Assembly (NCBI RefSeq): GCF_900111495.1
Contig: NZ_FOIU01000002.1
Location: forward strand, 969,038 to 1,033,037
Reading direction: 5' to 3'
DNA: 64,000 bases
From: Chryseobacterium wanjuense
GTDB taxonomy: Bacteria; Bacteroidota; Bacteroidia; Flavobacteriales; Weeksellaceae
Below are positions 8,123 to 16,578 of the stretch, piece by piece. Below the pieces are notes generated by a model, which was given only the letters and a program-made list of their open reading frames with translations, did not search any database and had not been told where the DNA came from. Each line of letters starts with the position of its first letter. The first letter of the stretch is position 1. The position numbers were made by a program, and so were the translations under genes.

Positions 8123-9343
8123 ATGGAAAATAGGGTTGTAATTACCGGAATGGGAATTTATTCCTGCATCGGAACTTCTTTGGAAGAAGTGAAAGAATCT
8201 TTATTTCAGGGAAAATCCGGGATTGTTTTAGTGGGTGAAAGAAAAGAATTTGGCTTCAGATCAGGACTTACAGGTGTTGTTCCGAAACCGGATCTGAAAA
8301 ATCTTTTAAGCCGAAGACAACGCGTAAGCATGGGCGAAGAAAGCGAATATGCTTATATTGCCACGCTGGATGCATTAAAACAGGCTAATATTGACCAAGA
8401 CTTTCTGGATCATAACGAAGTCGGAATTTTATACGGCAACGACAGTGTTTCTCAAGCAGTTGTAGAATCTATCGACATTGCAAGAGAGAAAAAAGATACA
8501 ACTTTAATGGGATCCGGTGCGATTTTCAAATCTATGAATTCCACCGTGACCATGAACCTTTCCACAATTTTTAAATTAAGAGGAATCAACCTTACCATCA
8601 GTGCGGCTTGTGCGAGCGGTTCCCATTCTTTGGGACTGGCTTATATGATGATTAAAAATGGGTTTCAGGATATGATCGTCTGCGGTGGAGCTCAGGAAAC
8701 CAACAAATATTCGATGGCGAGCTTCGACGGATTAGGCGTTTTTTCGGTAAGAGAAGACGAGCCGACAAAAGCATCAAGACCTTTCGATAAAGACAGAGAC
8801 GGGCTTATTCCGAGTGGAGGTGCGGCAACTTTAATTGTTGAAAGCTTGGAATCTGCACAGAAAAGAGGCGCAACTATTTTAGCTGAAATCGTTGGTTATG
8901 GGTTTTCTTCAAACGGCGGACATATTTCCACACCGAATGTCGACGGGCCGGCTTTAGCGATGGACAGAGCCTTGAAACAATCGGGATTGGCAGCAAAAGA
9001 CATCGATTATATTAATGCTCATGCGACTTCCACACCGATTGGCGATGCAAACGAAGCCAAAGCGATCTACGAAATTTTCGGAAGTGAAGTTCCGGTGAGT
9101 TCTACAAAATCCATGACCGGCCACGAATGCTGGATGGCAGGGGCAAGTGAAGTGATCTACTCGATTCTGATGATGCAGAATGATTTCGTAGCACCCAATA
9201 TCAATCTGGAAAGTCCTGACGATGAGGCGAAAAAGATAAATTTGGTCGCTAAAACAAAAAGTCAAAAAATTGACGTATTTTTGTCGAATTCTTTCGGATT
9301 TGGGGGAACAAATTCGGCACTAATTGTTAAAAAATTTGAATAA
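8123..9343 (+). CDS. Beta-ketoacyl-ACP synthase (KAS II type)
   Basis: This condensing enzyme of the FabF/KS family has the full catalytic triad: C163 in AACASGS, H300 in NAHATST and H334 in MTGHECW. Its 406 residues match the family. It resembles the single ketosynthases of aryl polyene clusters (ApeR type), which probably perform an early or specialised condensation next to a KS/CLF pair. The gene starts 80 bases after fabG, with a palindromic repeat between. Its stop is four bases before the ATG of the ACP gene, so the two are probably translationally coupled. Confidence 0.88.
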   Translation: MENRVVITGMGIYSCIGTSLEEVKESLFQGKSGIVLVGERKEFGFRSGLTGVVPKPDLKNLLSRRQRVSMGEESEYAYIATLDALKQANIDQDFLDHNEVGILYGNDSVSQAVVESIDIAREKKDTTLMGSGAIFKSMNSTVTMNLSTIFKLRGINLTISAACASGSHSLGLAYMMIKNGFQDMIVCGGAQETNKYSMASFDGLGVFSVREDEPTKASRPFDKDRDGLIPSGGAATLIVESLESAQKRGATILAEIVGYGFSSNGGHISTPNVDGPALAMDRALKQSGLAAKDIDYINAHATSTPIGDANEAKAIYEIFGSEVPVSSTKSMTGHECWMAGASEVIYSILMMQNDFVAPNINLESPDDEAKKINLVAKTKSQKIDVFLSNSFGFGGTNSALIVKKFE

Positions 9344-9347
9344 AAAC

Positions 9348-9602
9348 ATGGAAAGGGAAAAAATTGTTGCGATCGTCAACGACTTTTTGGTTAATGAGTT
9401 TGAGGTAGACGGCGATGAAATCAGCAATGAGGCAAATTTAAAAACGACTTTAGGCTTAGACAGCTTAGATTATATTGATATGGTTGTGGTGATAGAATCT
9501 AATTTCGGAGTGAAATTGGGCGAAGCAGACTTCAAGAAAATGATCACTTTTGATGACTTCTACTCAACTATCGAGAACAAAATCGCTGAAAAAAAAGCTT
9601 AA
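9348..9602 (+). CDS. Acyl carrier protein (first ACP of the locus)
   Basis: This 84-residue ACP carries the phosphopantetheine site S39 in LGLDSLDYIDM. It should carry the growing aryl polyenoyl chain or starter. The ATG at 9348 is chosen; an in-frame TTG at 9324 would place the start inside the ketosynthase gene and add a non-family extension. The second ACP (25931) also has the DS motif but reads GLGLDSIDAL, so the two may serve different steps, as the two ACPs of aryl polyene clusters do. Confidence 0.93.
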   Translation: MEREKIVAIVNDFLVNEFEVDGDEISNEANLKTTLGLDSLDYIDMVVVIESNFGVKLGEADFKKMITFDDFYSTIENKIAEKKA

Positions 9603-9630
9603 TTATTGATTGAAAATCTACTCTAAAAAA

Positions 9631-9709
9631 ATGTAACAATATAGCAATCTAGCAGTTTACCAATGTTTAAAAATATTGTTACATTGTTAGACTGATACAT
9701 TGTTAAATT
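9631..9709. repeat. ACP-locus palindromic repeat, copy B
   Basis: This copy lies between the ACP and acyltransferase genes. The left arm begins ATGTAACAATATAGCAATCT and the right arm ATTGTTACATTGTTAGACTG. The right arm matches copy A at 33 of 35 positions by eye. Confidence 0.75.
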
Positions 9710-9715
9710 AAAATT

Positions 9716-10600
9716 ATGAACAAGTGGAAAGGTAAATCTAAAGGCACAATATTAGGATACAAAATATTCGTCTGGTGCATTAGAAATATCGGGATCCGGA
9801 GTTCATATTTTGTGCTTTATTTTGTTGCTGCCTATTACTTTATATTCGAAAAAAAGAGCAACCGGTATATTTCATACTATTTCAAAAAAAGACTCAGCTA
9901 CGACTCCTGGAAGACAAAACTTTCTGTTTATAAAAGTTATTTCACCTTTGGAAAGGTTTTGATTGATAAAACAGCTATTTCCGCGGGATTAAGAGATAAA
10001 TATACCTACGAATTCGACGGAATAGAAAATCTTCGAAACCTTTTGGCAGAAAAAAAAGGCGGCGTACTTATTAGTGCCCACATCGGAAATTTCGAAATCG
10101 CAGAACATTTTTTTGCTGAGATTGATTTCGATTGCCAGATTAATTTAGTGACTACAGACCAGGAAGTTACGGTCATTAAAGAATATCTTGAAAGTGTTTC
10201 TGTTAAAAAAAGCAATATCAAATTTATTTACGTAAAAGGCGATATGTCGCATATTTTCGACATCAATGAAGCGTTGTCGAAAAATGAACTGATCTGTTTT
10301 ACAGGCGACCGGTATTTCGAAGGATCCAAGTTCCTTGAGGGCGATCTTCTCGGAAAAAGTGCCAAATTCCCGGCAGGTCCTTTCCTTATTGCCTCCCGAT
10401 TGGGCGTTCCTGTGGTATATGTCTATGTGATGAAGGAAAAAAATCTTCATTATCATTTATTTGCAAGGGTGGCTCAAAACGTCAAAAAGCGTGATGCACA
10501 GGGACTTTTGAATTCTTATACCCAAAATTTGGAATCTATGATTAAAAAATATCCTCTTCAATGGTTCAATTACTTCGATTTTTGGGACGATATTGATTAA
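9716..10600 (+). CDS. LpxL/HtrB-like lysophospholipid acyltransferase
   Basis: This 294-residue protein has an N-terminal hydrophobic segment (about 18-45) that anchors it to the inner membrane. The acyltransferase motif HX4E appears as H122-IGNF-E127 in SAHIGNFEIAEHF, and a later GDRYFEGSKF block corresponds to the second conserved region. LpxL-type enzymes in aryl polyene clusters are thought to transfer an acyl group from ACP to a lipid or resorcinol acceptor, so joining polyene to dialkylresorcinol or to a lipid is a reasonable role here. It follows the ACP gene by 113 bases. A lipid A acyltransferase is the alternative. Confidence 0.8.
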   Translation: MNKWKGKSKGTILGYKIFVWCIRNIGIRSSYFVLYFVAAYYFIFEKKSNRYISYYFKKRLSYDSWKTKLSVYKSYFTFGKVLIDKTAISAGLRDKYTYEFDGIENLRNLLAEKKGGVLISAHIGNFEIAEHFFAEIDFDCQINLVTTDQEVTVIKEYLESVSVKKSNIKFIYVKGDMSHIFDINEALSKNELICFTGDRYFEGSKFLEGDLLGKSAKFPAGPFLIASRLGVPVVYVYVMKEKNLHYHLFARVAQNVKKRDAQGLLNSYTQNLESMIKKYPLQWFNYFDFWDDID

Positions 10601-10615
10601 TTTTTCAATATTTTT

Positions 10616-10701
10616 AGGGCAGCTTTTCCGCCTTCCGCTCCCAATCTTTTTTGCCTAAGCTTTCCCAAAGCAAAAAAGGATTTCCGCTCAAGTCGGGCTG
10701 C
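10616..10701. repeat. REP-like palindromic element, copy 1
   Basis: The core hairpin is ATCTTTTTTGC facing GCAAAAAAGGAT, flanked by CCTTCCGCTCCC on the left and TTTCCGCTCAAGTCGGGCTG on the right. The element near 63476-63580 has the same layout (ATCTTTTTGGTT facing AACCAAAAAGGAT with CCGCT and CGGGGCT flanks). It runs directly into the next gene. Confidence 0.65.
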
Positions 10702-10734
10702 GAACAATTCAACGTTGATGAAAAATTAATCTCC

Positions 10735-12273
10735 TTGAAAAAAACATACGACATATTGGTTATCGGCAGCGGACTGGGAGGTCTTGTTTCGGCTCTTGTT
10801 TTAGCGAAAGAAGGTCTGAAAGTCTGTGTCTTGGAGAAAAACAACCAATATGGCGGAAATCTGCAGACATTTTCACGGGACAAAATGATTTTCGATACCG
10901 GAGTTCATTATCTTGGCGGGCTTTCAAAAGGACAAAATCTTCATCAGTTCTTTTCTTATCTGGAGATCATGGATGAGCTGGAACTTCAGAAAATGGATGA
11001 AAACGGATATGACAAAATCACTTTCGGCAACGATGAAATTGAGTATTCTCACGCTCAGGGTTACGAAAATTTTGTAGAACAGCTGTCAAAATATTTTCCT
11101 GAAGAAAGAGAAAATCTGGAAGATTACTGTGAAGAGATTCAGCGGGTTTGTAACCATTTTCCGAGATATAATGTGGTCGGAAGAGACTATTACAGTGAAG
11201 AAATTCTCCATCTCAATACCAAGAGATTCATCGAATCGATTACCCAGAATAAAAAACTACAATCTGTCTTATTAGGTTCAAATTTTTTATACGGCGGGGA
11301 TTCTGAAAATGTCCCGTTTTATGTGCATGCTTTGACGGTGAATTCTTACATTCAGAGTGCCTATAAATGTGTAAAAGGAGGCAGCCAGATTTCAAAATTA
11401 CTGATCCGGAAGCTCCGTCAGTACGGTGCGGAAGTTCATAAACATGCTGAAGTTTCAGAATTGATTTTTGATGAAAAAGATACTTTAACGGGTGTAAAAA
11501 CTAAAGCAGGAAAAGAATATTCGGCGAAACAATTTATTTCAAATATTGAAATTCGTTCGATGATTAAACTGATTGGAGAGGAAAGATTGAAAAAGTCTTT
11601 TTTGAACAGGGTGTTCAGCTGGGAACCTGTTTCATCTTGTTTCAGTGTTTATTTGGTTTTAAAACCACATTCAATTTCGAATTTTAACTATAATATTTAC
11701 CATTATACATCAGATGAGCTGGTTTGGAAGGCTCATCAATACAAAGAAGAAACCTGGCCGGAAACCTATATGCTTTCTTCTACACCATCGAAGCATTATC
11801 CCGAATTTGCAGAAAGCCTCACAACGATTTCCTATATGGATTTTGATGAAGTAAAAAAATGGGAAAATACGTTCAATACAATTGCAGATGAGCATGAAAG
11901 AGGAGAAATGTATGACAAGTTTAAAATGGAAAAGGCAGAAAAAATGATTGATGCTTTGGAGAAAAAAATTCCGGATTTGAGAAGTTTCATTAAAAAAATT
12001 TATACTTCTTCGCCTTTATCTTATCGAGATTATATCGGAAGTTTTGAAGGGAATATGTACGGCTACATCAAGAGTTCTGAAAATCCTTTGAAAACAATGG
12101 TTTCTCCACGAACAAAGATTAATAATCTCTTTCTTACAGGGCAATCGGTAAACATGCACGGGATTCTGGGCTGCACGATCGGGGCTTTCAACACCTGCGC
12201 TGAAATTCTCGGGAAAGAATTGATCGATGAAAGATTAACACAACTGATTAATAAAAATAAAGGTGAAGAATAG
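10735..12273 (+). CDS. CrtI/carotenoid isomerase-like FAD oxidoreductase
   Basis: This NAD(P)/FAD-binding protein of the phytoene desaturase/CrtISO/retinol saturase type has GSGLGG at about residues 11-16 and the C-terminal GQSVNMHGILGCTIGAF block that closes the FAD site. It is about 512 residues from the chosen start. In a polyene locus it may isomerise, desaturate or reduce the conjugated chain; this is inferred. The open frame extends upstream to a TTG at 10651, but those codons are translated repeat DNA. I prefer the TTG at 10735 (MKKTYDILVIGSG). The ATG at 10718 is in another frame and stops after three codons. Confidence 0.75.
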   Translation: MKKTYDILVIGSGLGGLVSALVLAKEGLKVCVLEKNNQYGGNLQTFSRDKMIFDTGVHYLGGLSKGQNLHQFFSYLEIMDELELQKMDENGYDKITFGNDEIEYSHAQGYENFVEQLSKYFPEERENLEDYCEEIQRVCNHFPRYNVVGRDYYSEEILHLNTKRFIESITQNKKLQSVLLGSNFLYGGDSENVPFYVHALTVNSYIQSAYKCVKGGSQISKLLIRKLRQYGAEVHKHAEVSELIFDEKDTLTGVKTKAGKEYSAKQFISNIEIRSMIKLIGEERLKKSFLNRVFSWEPVSSCFSVYLVLKPHSISNFNYNIYHYTSDELVWKAHQYKEETWPETYMLSSTPSKHYPEFAESLTTISYMDFDEVKKWENTFNTIADEHERGEMYDKFKMEKAEKMIDALEKKIPDLRSFIKKIYTSSPLSYRDYIGSFEGNMYGYIKSSENPLKTMVSPRTKINNLFLTGQSVNMHGILGCTIGAFNTCAEILGKELIDERLTQLINKNKGEE

Positions 12274-12283
12274 AGGACAAAAT

Positions 12284-14038
12284 ATGCAGTTGGTTGTCAT
12301 TCAGAATGAAGCAGAGCGAAGCGAAGAATCTAAACAATTTGGAATAGATTTTTCCTTCCGTCGAAATGACAGAGTTTTAATTTTACTGTTTTTCAGCCTC
12401 AGCCTTATCCTCAATCTTACCTCTTGTGGTGTAAGAAAATCCATCAGACATATTCCTGAAGTACAACAATATTCATTAGAAATTCCAAAAGTCAATAAAA
12501 TCAATGACTCTACTTTTAGTTTTAAAGAAAATTATTTAACTAAAAATAAACAGCAGCTTTGGGAGCTTTATATTAAAGGAAATCCATTGCAGCTGGGCTA
12601 TAATAATGGTGCTTTAACACAGGATTTAATGCAAAGACAGGAAGAAATTTTCTTTTCAAAAGTAGAAGGTTTTGTCCCATCAAAGTTTAAGCAAAATTTA
12701 TTGAGAGGTTTCCTAAAATGGTACAACCGCAAAATGTACCTGAATGTCCGTGAAGATTATCAGGCAGAATTGTATGGATTATCTCAGTATTCATCGGACA
12801 AATATGATTTTATTGCCCCAAAATATCTTCGAAATTTATATTTACACGGAGCCCACGATATCGGTCACGCAATGCAGGATCTGATGATGGTTGGCTGTAC
12901 TTCTCTCGCCGTTTGGAACGAAAATACGGAAGACGGGGATTTATTGATCGGGAGAAATTTTGACTTTTATGTCGGTGATGATTTCGCCAAAAATAAATTA
13001 ATCGAATTTGTAGAACCGGAAATAGGAATTCCTTATATGTCAGTAAGTTGGCCGGGAATGACCGGTGTGGTTTCGGGGATGAATGAAGAAGGGATTACCG
13101 TAACAATCAACGCCGGAAAATCGAAAATTCCGTTGACGGCAAAAACGCCGATTTCTTTGGTGACGAGAGAGATTTTGCAATATGCGAAAAATATCGATGA
13201 GGCGATAGCGATTGCCAAAAAGAGAAAAGTTTTCGTTTCAGAATCGATTTTGGTGGGAAGTGCGAATGATAAAAGTGCTGTAATTATTGAAGTTTCACCG
13301 GATAATTTCGGAGTCTATAAAGCTAAAAATACAAGCCGTGTTTTTTGTACCAACCACTTTCAGTCAGATGCTTATAAAGATGATAAAAGAAATCAAAAAC
13401 ACATTGCAGAAAGCCATTCTGAGTACCGTTATGAAAAGCTGCAGGAGCTTTTACAGGAAAACAAAAAGCTGAATCCGGAAAAAATGGCAGCGATTTTAAG
13501 GGATAAATCAGGCTTAAAAGGTGATAAAATTGGTTTGGGAAATGAAAAGGCGCTGAATCAGTTGCTGGCACATCATGCGGTGATTTTTTCGCCTCAGAAA
13601 AAGTTGGTTTGGGTTTCTTCAAATCCTTATCAATTGGGAGAATTTGTCTGTTATGACCTGAACGAAATTTTTTCCGATAAAAGATTAAAAAACGGAAAAT
13701 TTGCAAAATCAGATTTGAATATTGCGAAAGATTCTTTTGTAGATTCTCAGGAGTTTAAAAATTATGAGGAATACAAAAAATTAAGCACAAAAATGGAAGA
13801 GGGAATCGATGATAAAGCAAAAATGTTCTCGGAAGAATTTATCAATCATTATCAAGCCTTAAATCCTGATTTTTGGTTCGTATACTACCAAGCCGGGAAG
13901 TGTTATTTTAATAAAAAAGAATATTTTAAAGCAAAAATTCAATTTGAAAAAGCGCTGACGAAAGAAATTACCACGGTTCCGGATAAAGAGAATGTCGAAA
14001 AATATTTGAAGAAAACTAATAAAAAAATAAAGAATTAA
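12284..14038 (+). CDS. C45-type Ntn acyltransferase/hydrolase lipoprotein
   Basis: The protein resembles the acyl-CoA:6-aminopenicillanate acyltransferase (peptidase C45) family of Ntn hydrolases. The likely nucleophile follows MVG in MMVGCTSLAVW (Cys205 from this start), and RNFDFY is the typical downstream block. The C-terminal 80 residues look like a tetratricopeptide segment (YYQAGKCYFNKKEYFKA). A hydrophobic stretch ending NLTSC suggests a lipoprotein, but about 30 residues before it (VIQNEAERSEESK...) are translated from a palindromic repeat. The start is ATG 12284, with GTG 12263 as alternative. It may make or cleave an acyl bond during pigment maturation; the substrate is unknown. Confidence 0.75.
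   Translation: MQLVVIQNEAERSEESKQFGIDFSFRRNDRVLILLFFSLSLILNLTSCGVRKSIRHIPEVQQYSLEIPKVNKINDSTFSFKENYLTKNKQQLWELYIKGNPLQLGYNNGALTQDLMQRQEEIFFSKVEGFVPSKFKQNLLRGFLKWYNRKMYLNVREDYQAELYGLSQYSSDKYDFIAPKYLRNLYLHGAHDIGHAMQDLMMVGCTSLAVWNENTEDGDLLIGRNFDFYVGDDFAKNKLIEFVEPEIGIPYMSVSWPGMTGVVSGMNEEGITVTINAGKSKIPLTAKTPISLVTREILQYAKNIDEAIAIAKKRKVFVSESILVGSANDKSAVIIEVSPDNFGVYKAKNTSRVFCTNHFQSDAYKDDKRNQKHIAESHSEYRYEKLQELLQENKKLNPEKMAAILRDKSGLKGDKIGLGNEKALNQLLAHHAVIFSPQKKLVWVSSNPYQLGEFVCYDLNEIFSDKRLKNGKFAKSDLNIAKDSFVDSQEFKNYEEYKKLSTKMEEGIDDKAKMFSEEFINHYQALNPDFWFVYYQAGKCYFNKKEYFKAKIQFEKALTKEITTVPDKENVEKYLKKTNKKIKN
12296..12370. repeat. GTCATT...AATGAC palindromic element inside a CDS
   Basis: A 75-base imperfect inverted repeat starts GTCATTCAGAATGAAG and ends CTTCCGTCGAAATGAC, with inner arms AGCGAAGAATCTA and TAGATTTTTCC. 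It matches the layout of the intergenic MITE-like repeats at 23455 and 63621, but here it lies in the 5' coding region of the acyltransferase. Confidence 0.75.
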
Positions 14039-14039
14039 C

Positions 14040-15293
14040 ATGAAGAAAATTTTAAGTCTATTTTTAATTTTAACAGTATTATTTTCATTTGCACAAGACA
14101 AAAAAGAAGCCGGAAATCTTTTCATTAAAGCATTATTTAGTGAAAAAAATATAGAAGAAGCACATACATTTTTTGATCCCTCGGTTGGGGCACAAATTTC
14201 TGTGGCAGAATTAAAATCTTTGCCGGAACAGCTTGAAGGACAATTGGGTAAGTTTAAAAATATTATTGAAATAAACAATGAAAATGACACGTATTATTTT
14301 TATTCAGAATTTGAAAAATCGAAATTAGATATCCAGATTACTTTTAATCAAAACAATAAAATCATTGGATTTTATTTTATTCCTCACAAGATTTTTGATA
14401 AAGCGGATGATAAAACTGCTTTGCAGATAAGAAGTGATGGTATTCAGTTGAAAGGAACCCTTCTGCAGCCGACAGAAAACAATCAGAAAAAATTAGTCAT
14501 TTTGGTTCATGGTTCAGGACCGCAGGATCGTGATGAGACGATTGGTGAAAACAAACCATTCAAAGATATTGCAGAATACCTTTATAAAAACGGGATTTCT
14601 TCTTATCGATACGATAAAAGGACGTATTCGAATCCTGAAACTTTTAATGACCAGTCAACGGTTGAACAGGAAACGATTAATGATGCGGTAAATATTTCTA
14701 ATTATTTCAAAAACAACGAAAATTTTAAAGGATATCAGATTATTATTCTGGGACACAGTCAGGGAGCTTATCTGATGCCGAAAATTGCGGAAAAAGCTCA
14801 GGTTTCAAAATATATTTTTATGGCGGGAAATGCAAGACCCCTGCAAGATCTGCTTGTTGATCAGTTTGAATATCTTCATAAAATAAATCCATCAAGTATT
14901 TCTGAGAAAGACGTTCAGGATATGAAAACGAAAGTTGATTTTCTGAATTCTAAAAAATTTAATCTGAATGCTCCAAAATCGGAACTTCCTTTAGAGCAAT
15001 CAGCCGCTTATTGGAAATATTTGGTTGATTATAAACCTCTTGAAGAAATAAAATCAATCAAAGCTCCAATGTTTTTTGCGCAGGGCGGAATGGATTATCA
15101 GGTTAGTGCAAAAGATTATGCACTTTGGAAAAATCAGTTAAAAAACAATAAGTTGGCAGAATTTAAGTTTTACCAGCCTTTGAGCCATTTATTCATGAAA
15201 ACATCCGGGACACCTTCTCCGAAAGATTATGAGACCAAAGGAAATGTGGATGAGGGATTTTTAACGGATCTTACCCAATTTATTTTGAAGTAA
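14040..15293 (+). CDS. Secreted alpha/beta hydrolase with DUF3887-like domain
   Basis: A signal peptide (about 1-19) precedes a small alpha+beta domain like DUF3887 (about 25-115) and then a serine hydrolase domain. HGSGPQDRD (157-165) forms the oxyanion loop, the nucleophile is S240 in GHSQGAY, a likely acid is D in GGMDYQV, and the histidine is in PLSHLF. It is probably a periplasmic esterase or acyltransferase. It begins one base after the acyltransferase stop, so it belongs to the same operon, and could act on pigment esters; general esterase activity is equally possible. Confidence 0.82.
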   Translation: MKKILSLFLILTVLFSFAQDKKEAGNLFIKALFSEKNIEEAHTFFDPSVGAQISVAELKSLPEQLEGQLGKFKNIIEINNENDTYYFYSEFEKSKLDIQITFNQNNKIIGFYFIPHKIFDKADDKTALQIRSDGIQLKGTLLQPTENNQKKLVILVHGSGPQDRDETIGENKPFKDIAEYLYKNGISSYRYDKRTYSNPETFNDQSTVEQETINDAVNISNYFKNNENFKGYQIIILGHSQGAYLMPKIAEKAQVSKYIFMAGNARPLQDLLVDQFEYLHKINPSSISEKDVQDMKTKVDFLNSKKFNLNAPKSELPLEQSAAYWKYLVDYKPLEEIKSIKAPMFFAQGGMDYQVSAKDYALWKNQLKNNKLAEFKFYQPLSHLFMKTSGTPSPKDYETKGNVDEGFLTDLTQFILK

Positions 15294-15458
15294 GTTTATG
15301 TTTTATATAGGGTTATTCCTTGTTTTGTTGATTAATTCATTTTGATTTTCTGTTTTTATTTTAATATTTTAATCAAATTCTTTATTTTATTGTAAAAAAT
15401 TTATTATCGTGTAGATTTATTATTTATATTTATTCGTTTTTTTTAAATGATTAAATGA

Positions 15459-16553
15459 ATGAGAAAAATCTACTTACTATTTGTTTTTTGTTTCCTGATT
15501 TTGTTTTCGTGTAAAAGCGATGAACATATCGACAGCGTTGAAACTGAAAGTCCTGTAGTTAATTTTAATATTGATGCAGTTCCTTATTCCAAACTATCTA
15601 CGTATGCTTTTTTTAAGGGAGATCTTAAAAATTTAGATCCGGTCGCTAAAGTAATTCCTTACGAGCCTGCGAGCTCTCTTTTTACCGACTATGCTTTAAA
15701 AAAGAGATTTATCTGGATGCCAAATGATGTAAAAGCAAGTTATGATGCAGACGATAAATCATTGAATTTCCCTGTTGGAACTGTCTTGATTAAAAACTTC
15801 TACTACAACACAATACAACCCGGAAATACCACTAAAATTCTCGAAACCCGCTTAATGATCAAAAAATCAAGCGGCTGGATTTTCGCAGAATATTTATGGA
15901 ATGATGCCCAGATTGAAGCCGAATTGGTGACGGGAACAGATTTTACAAGCGGAAGTTCAAAGAATATTACCTTCAAAAAAGAAAATGGTGATATTATCAC
16001 TACCGATTACAGAATTCCTTCTGAAACAGAATGTTACGCCTGCCATAAATTGGATAACAAACCCGTTCCAATTGGTGTAAAACCTCAAAACCTTAACGGT
16101 TCATACAATTATCCCAACGGACTGAAAAACCAGTTGCAAAAGCTGGTGGACGAAGGTTATCTTCAGAGCTATCCCTCCAATATCGTTTCTACGGTGAATT
16201 ATAAGGATACCAGCAAGCCTTTGGATATTCGTTTACGTTCTTACCTGGATATCAACTGTGCACATTGTCATCAGGATAATGCCCGCTGCGATTACCGCGC
16301 CATACGTTTAAGCTTCAGCCAGACGACGAACCTGGCGAAAATGGGAGTTTGTATACTGGCAGATGAGCCTATAGATCCGTCATTGGAGAGAATCATCACG
16401 CCCGGAAATCCTAATAAATCGGTGATGCATTTCAGGCTTAGCTCTGTCAATGAAAACAACAGAATGCCTTTATTAGGAAGGACGATAGTTCATGATGAAG
16501 GTGTTGATCTTTTAAAACAATGGATTTCTTCATTAAACCAAAATTGTCCATAA
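15459..16553 (+). CDS. Diheme c-type cytochrome-like lipoprotein
   Basis: A lipoprotein signal ends at C18 (LILFSCKS). Two haem-binding motifs are present, CYACH (192-196) and CAHCH (267-271), so the protein binds two c-type haems in the periplasm or on the outer membrane. The overall pattern matches the conserved family often called the SO2930/HNE_0200 type. Its redox partner is unknown. It precedes an FG-GAP T9SS protein by 25 bases and is probably cotranscribed with it. Nothing ties it to pigment synthesis other than position. Confidence 0.82.
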   Translation: MRKIYLLFVFCFLILFSCKSDEHIDSVETESPVVNFNIDAVPYSKLSTYAFFKGDLKNLDPVAKVIPYEPASSLFTDYALKKRFIWMPNDVKASYDADDKSLNFPVGTVLIKNFYYNTIQPGNTTKILETRLMIKKSSGWIFAEYLWNDAQIEAELVTGTDFTSGSSKNITFKKENGDIITTDYRIPSETECYACHKLDNKPVPIGVKPQNLNGSYNYPNGLKNQLQKLVDEGYLQSYPSNIVSTVNYKDTSKPLDIRLRSYLDINCAHCHQDNARCDYRAIRLSFSQTTNLAKMGVCILADEPIDPSLERIITPGNPNKSVMHFRLSSVNENNRMPLLGRTIVHDEGVDLLKQWISSLNQNCP

Positions 16554-16578
16554 AAAATTAATAACAAACTTATAACTC

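Noticed and set aside
10651..10734. N-terminal extension of the CrtI-like protein from the TTG at 10651
   Set aside because: The extra codons are palindrome DNA and precede the conserved FAD-binding start by 28 codons. Not conserved-looking.
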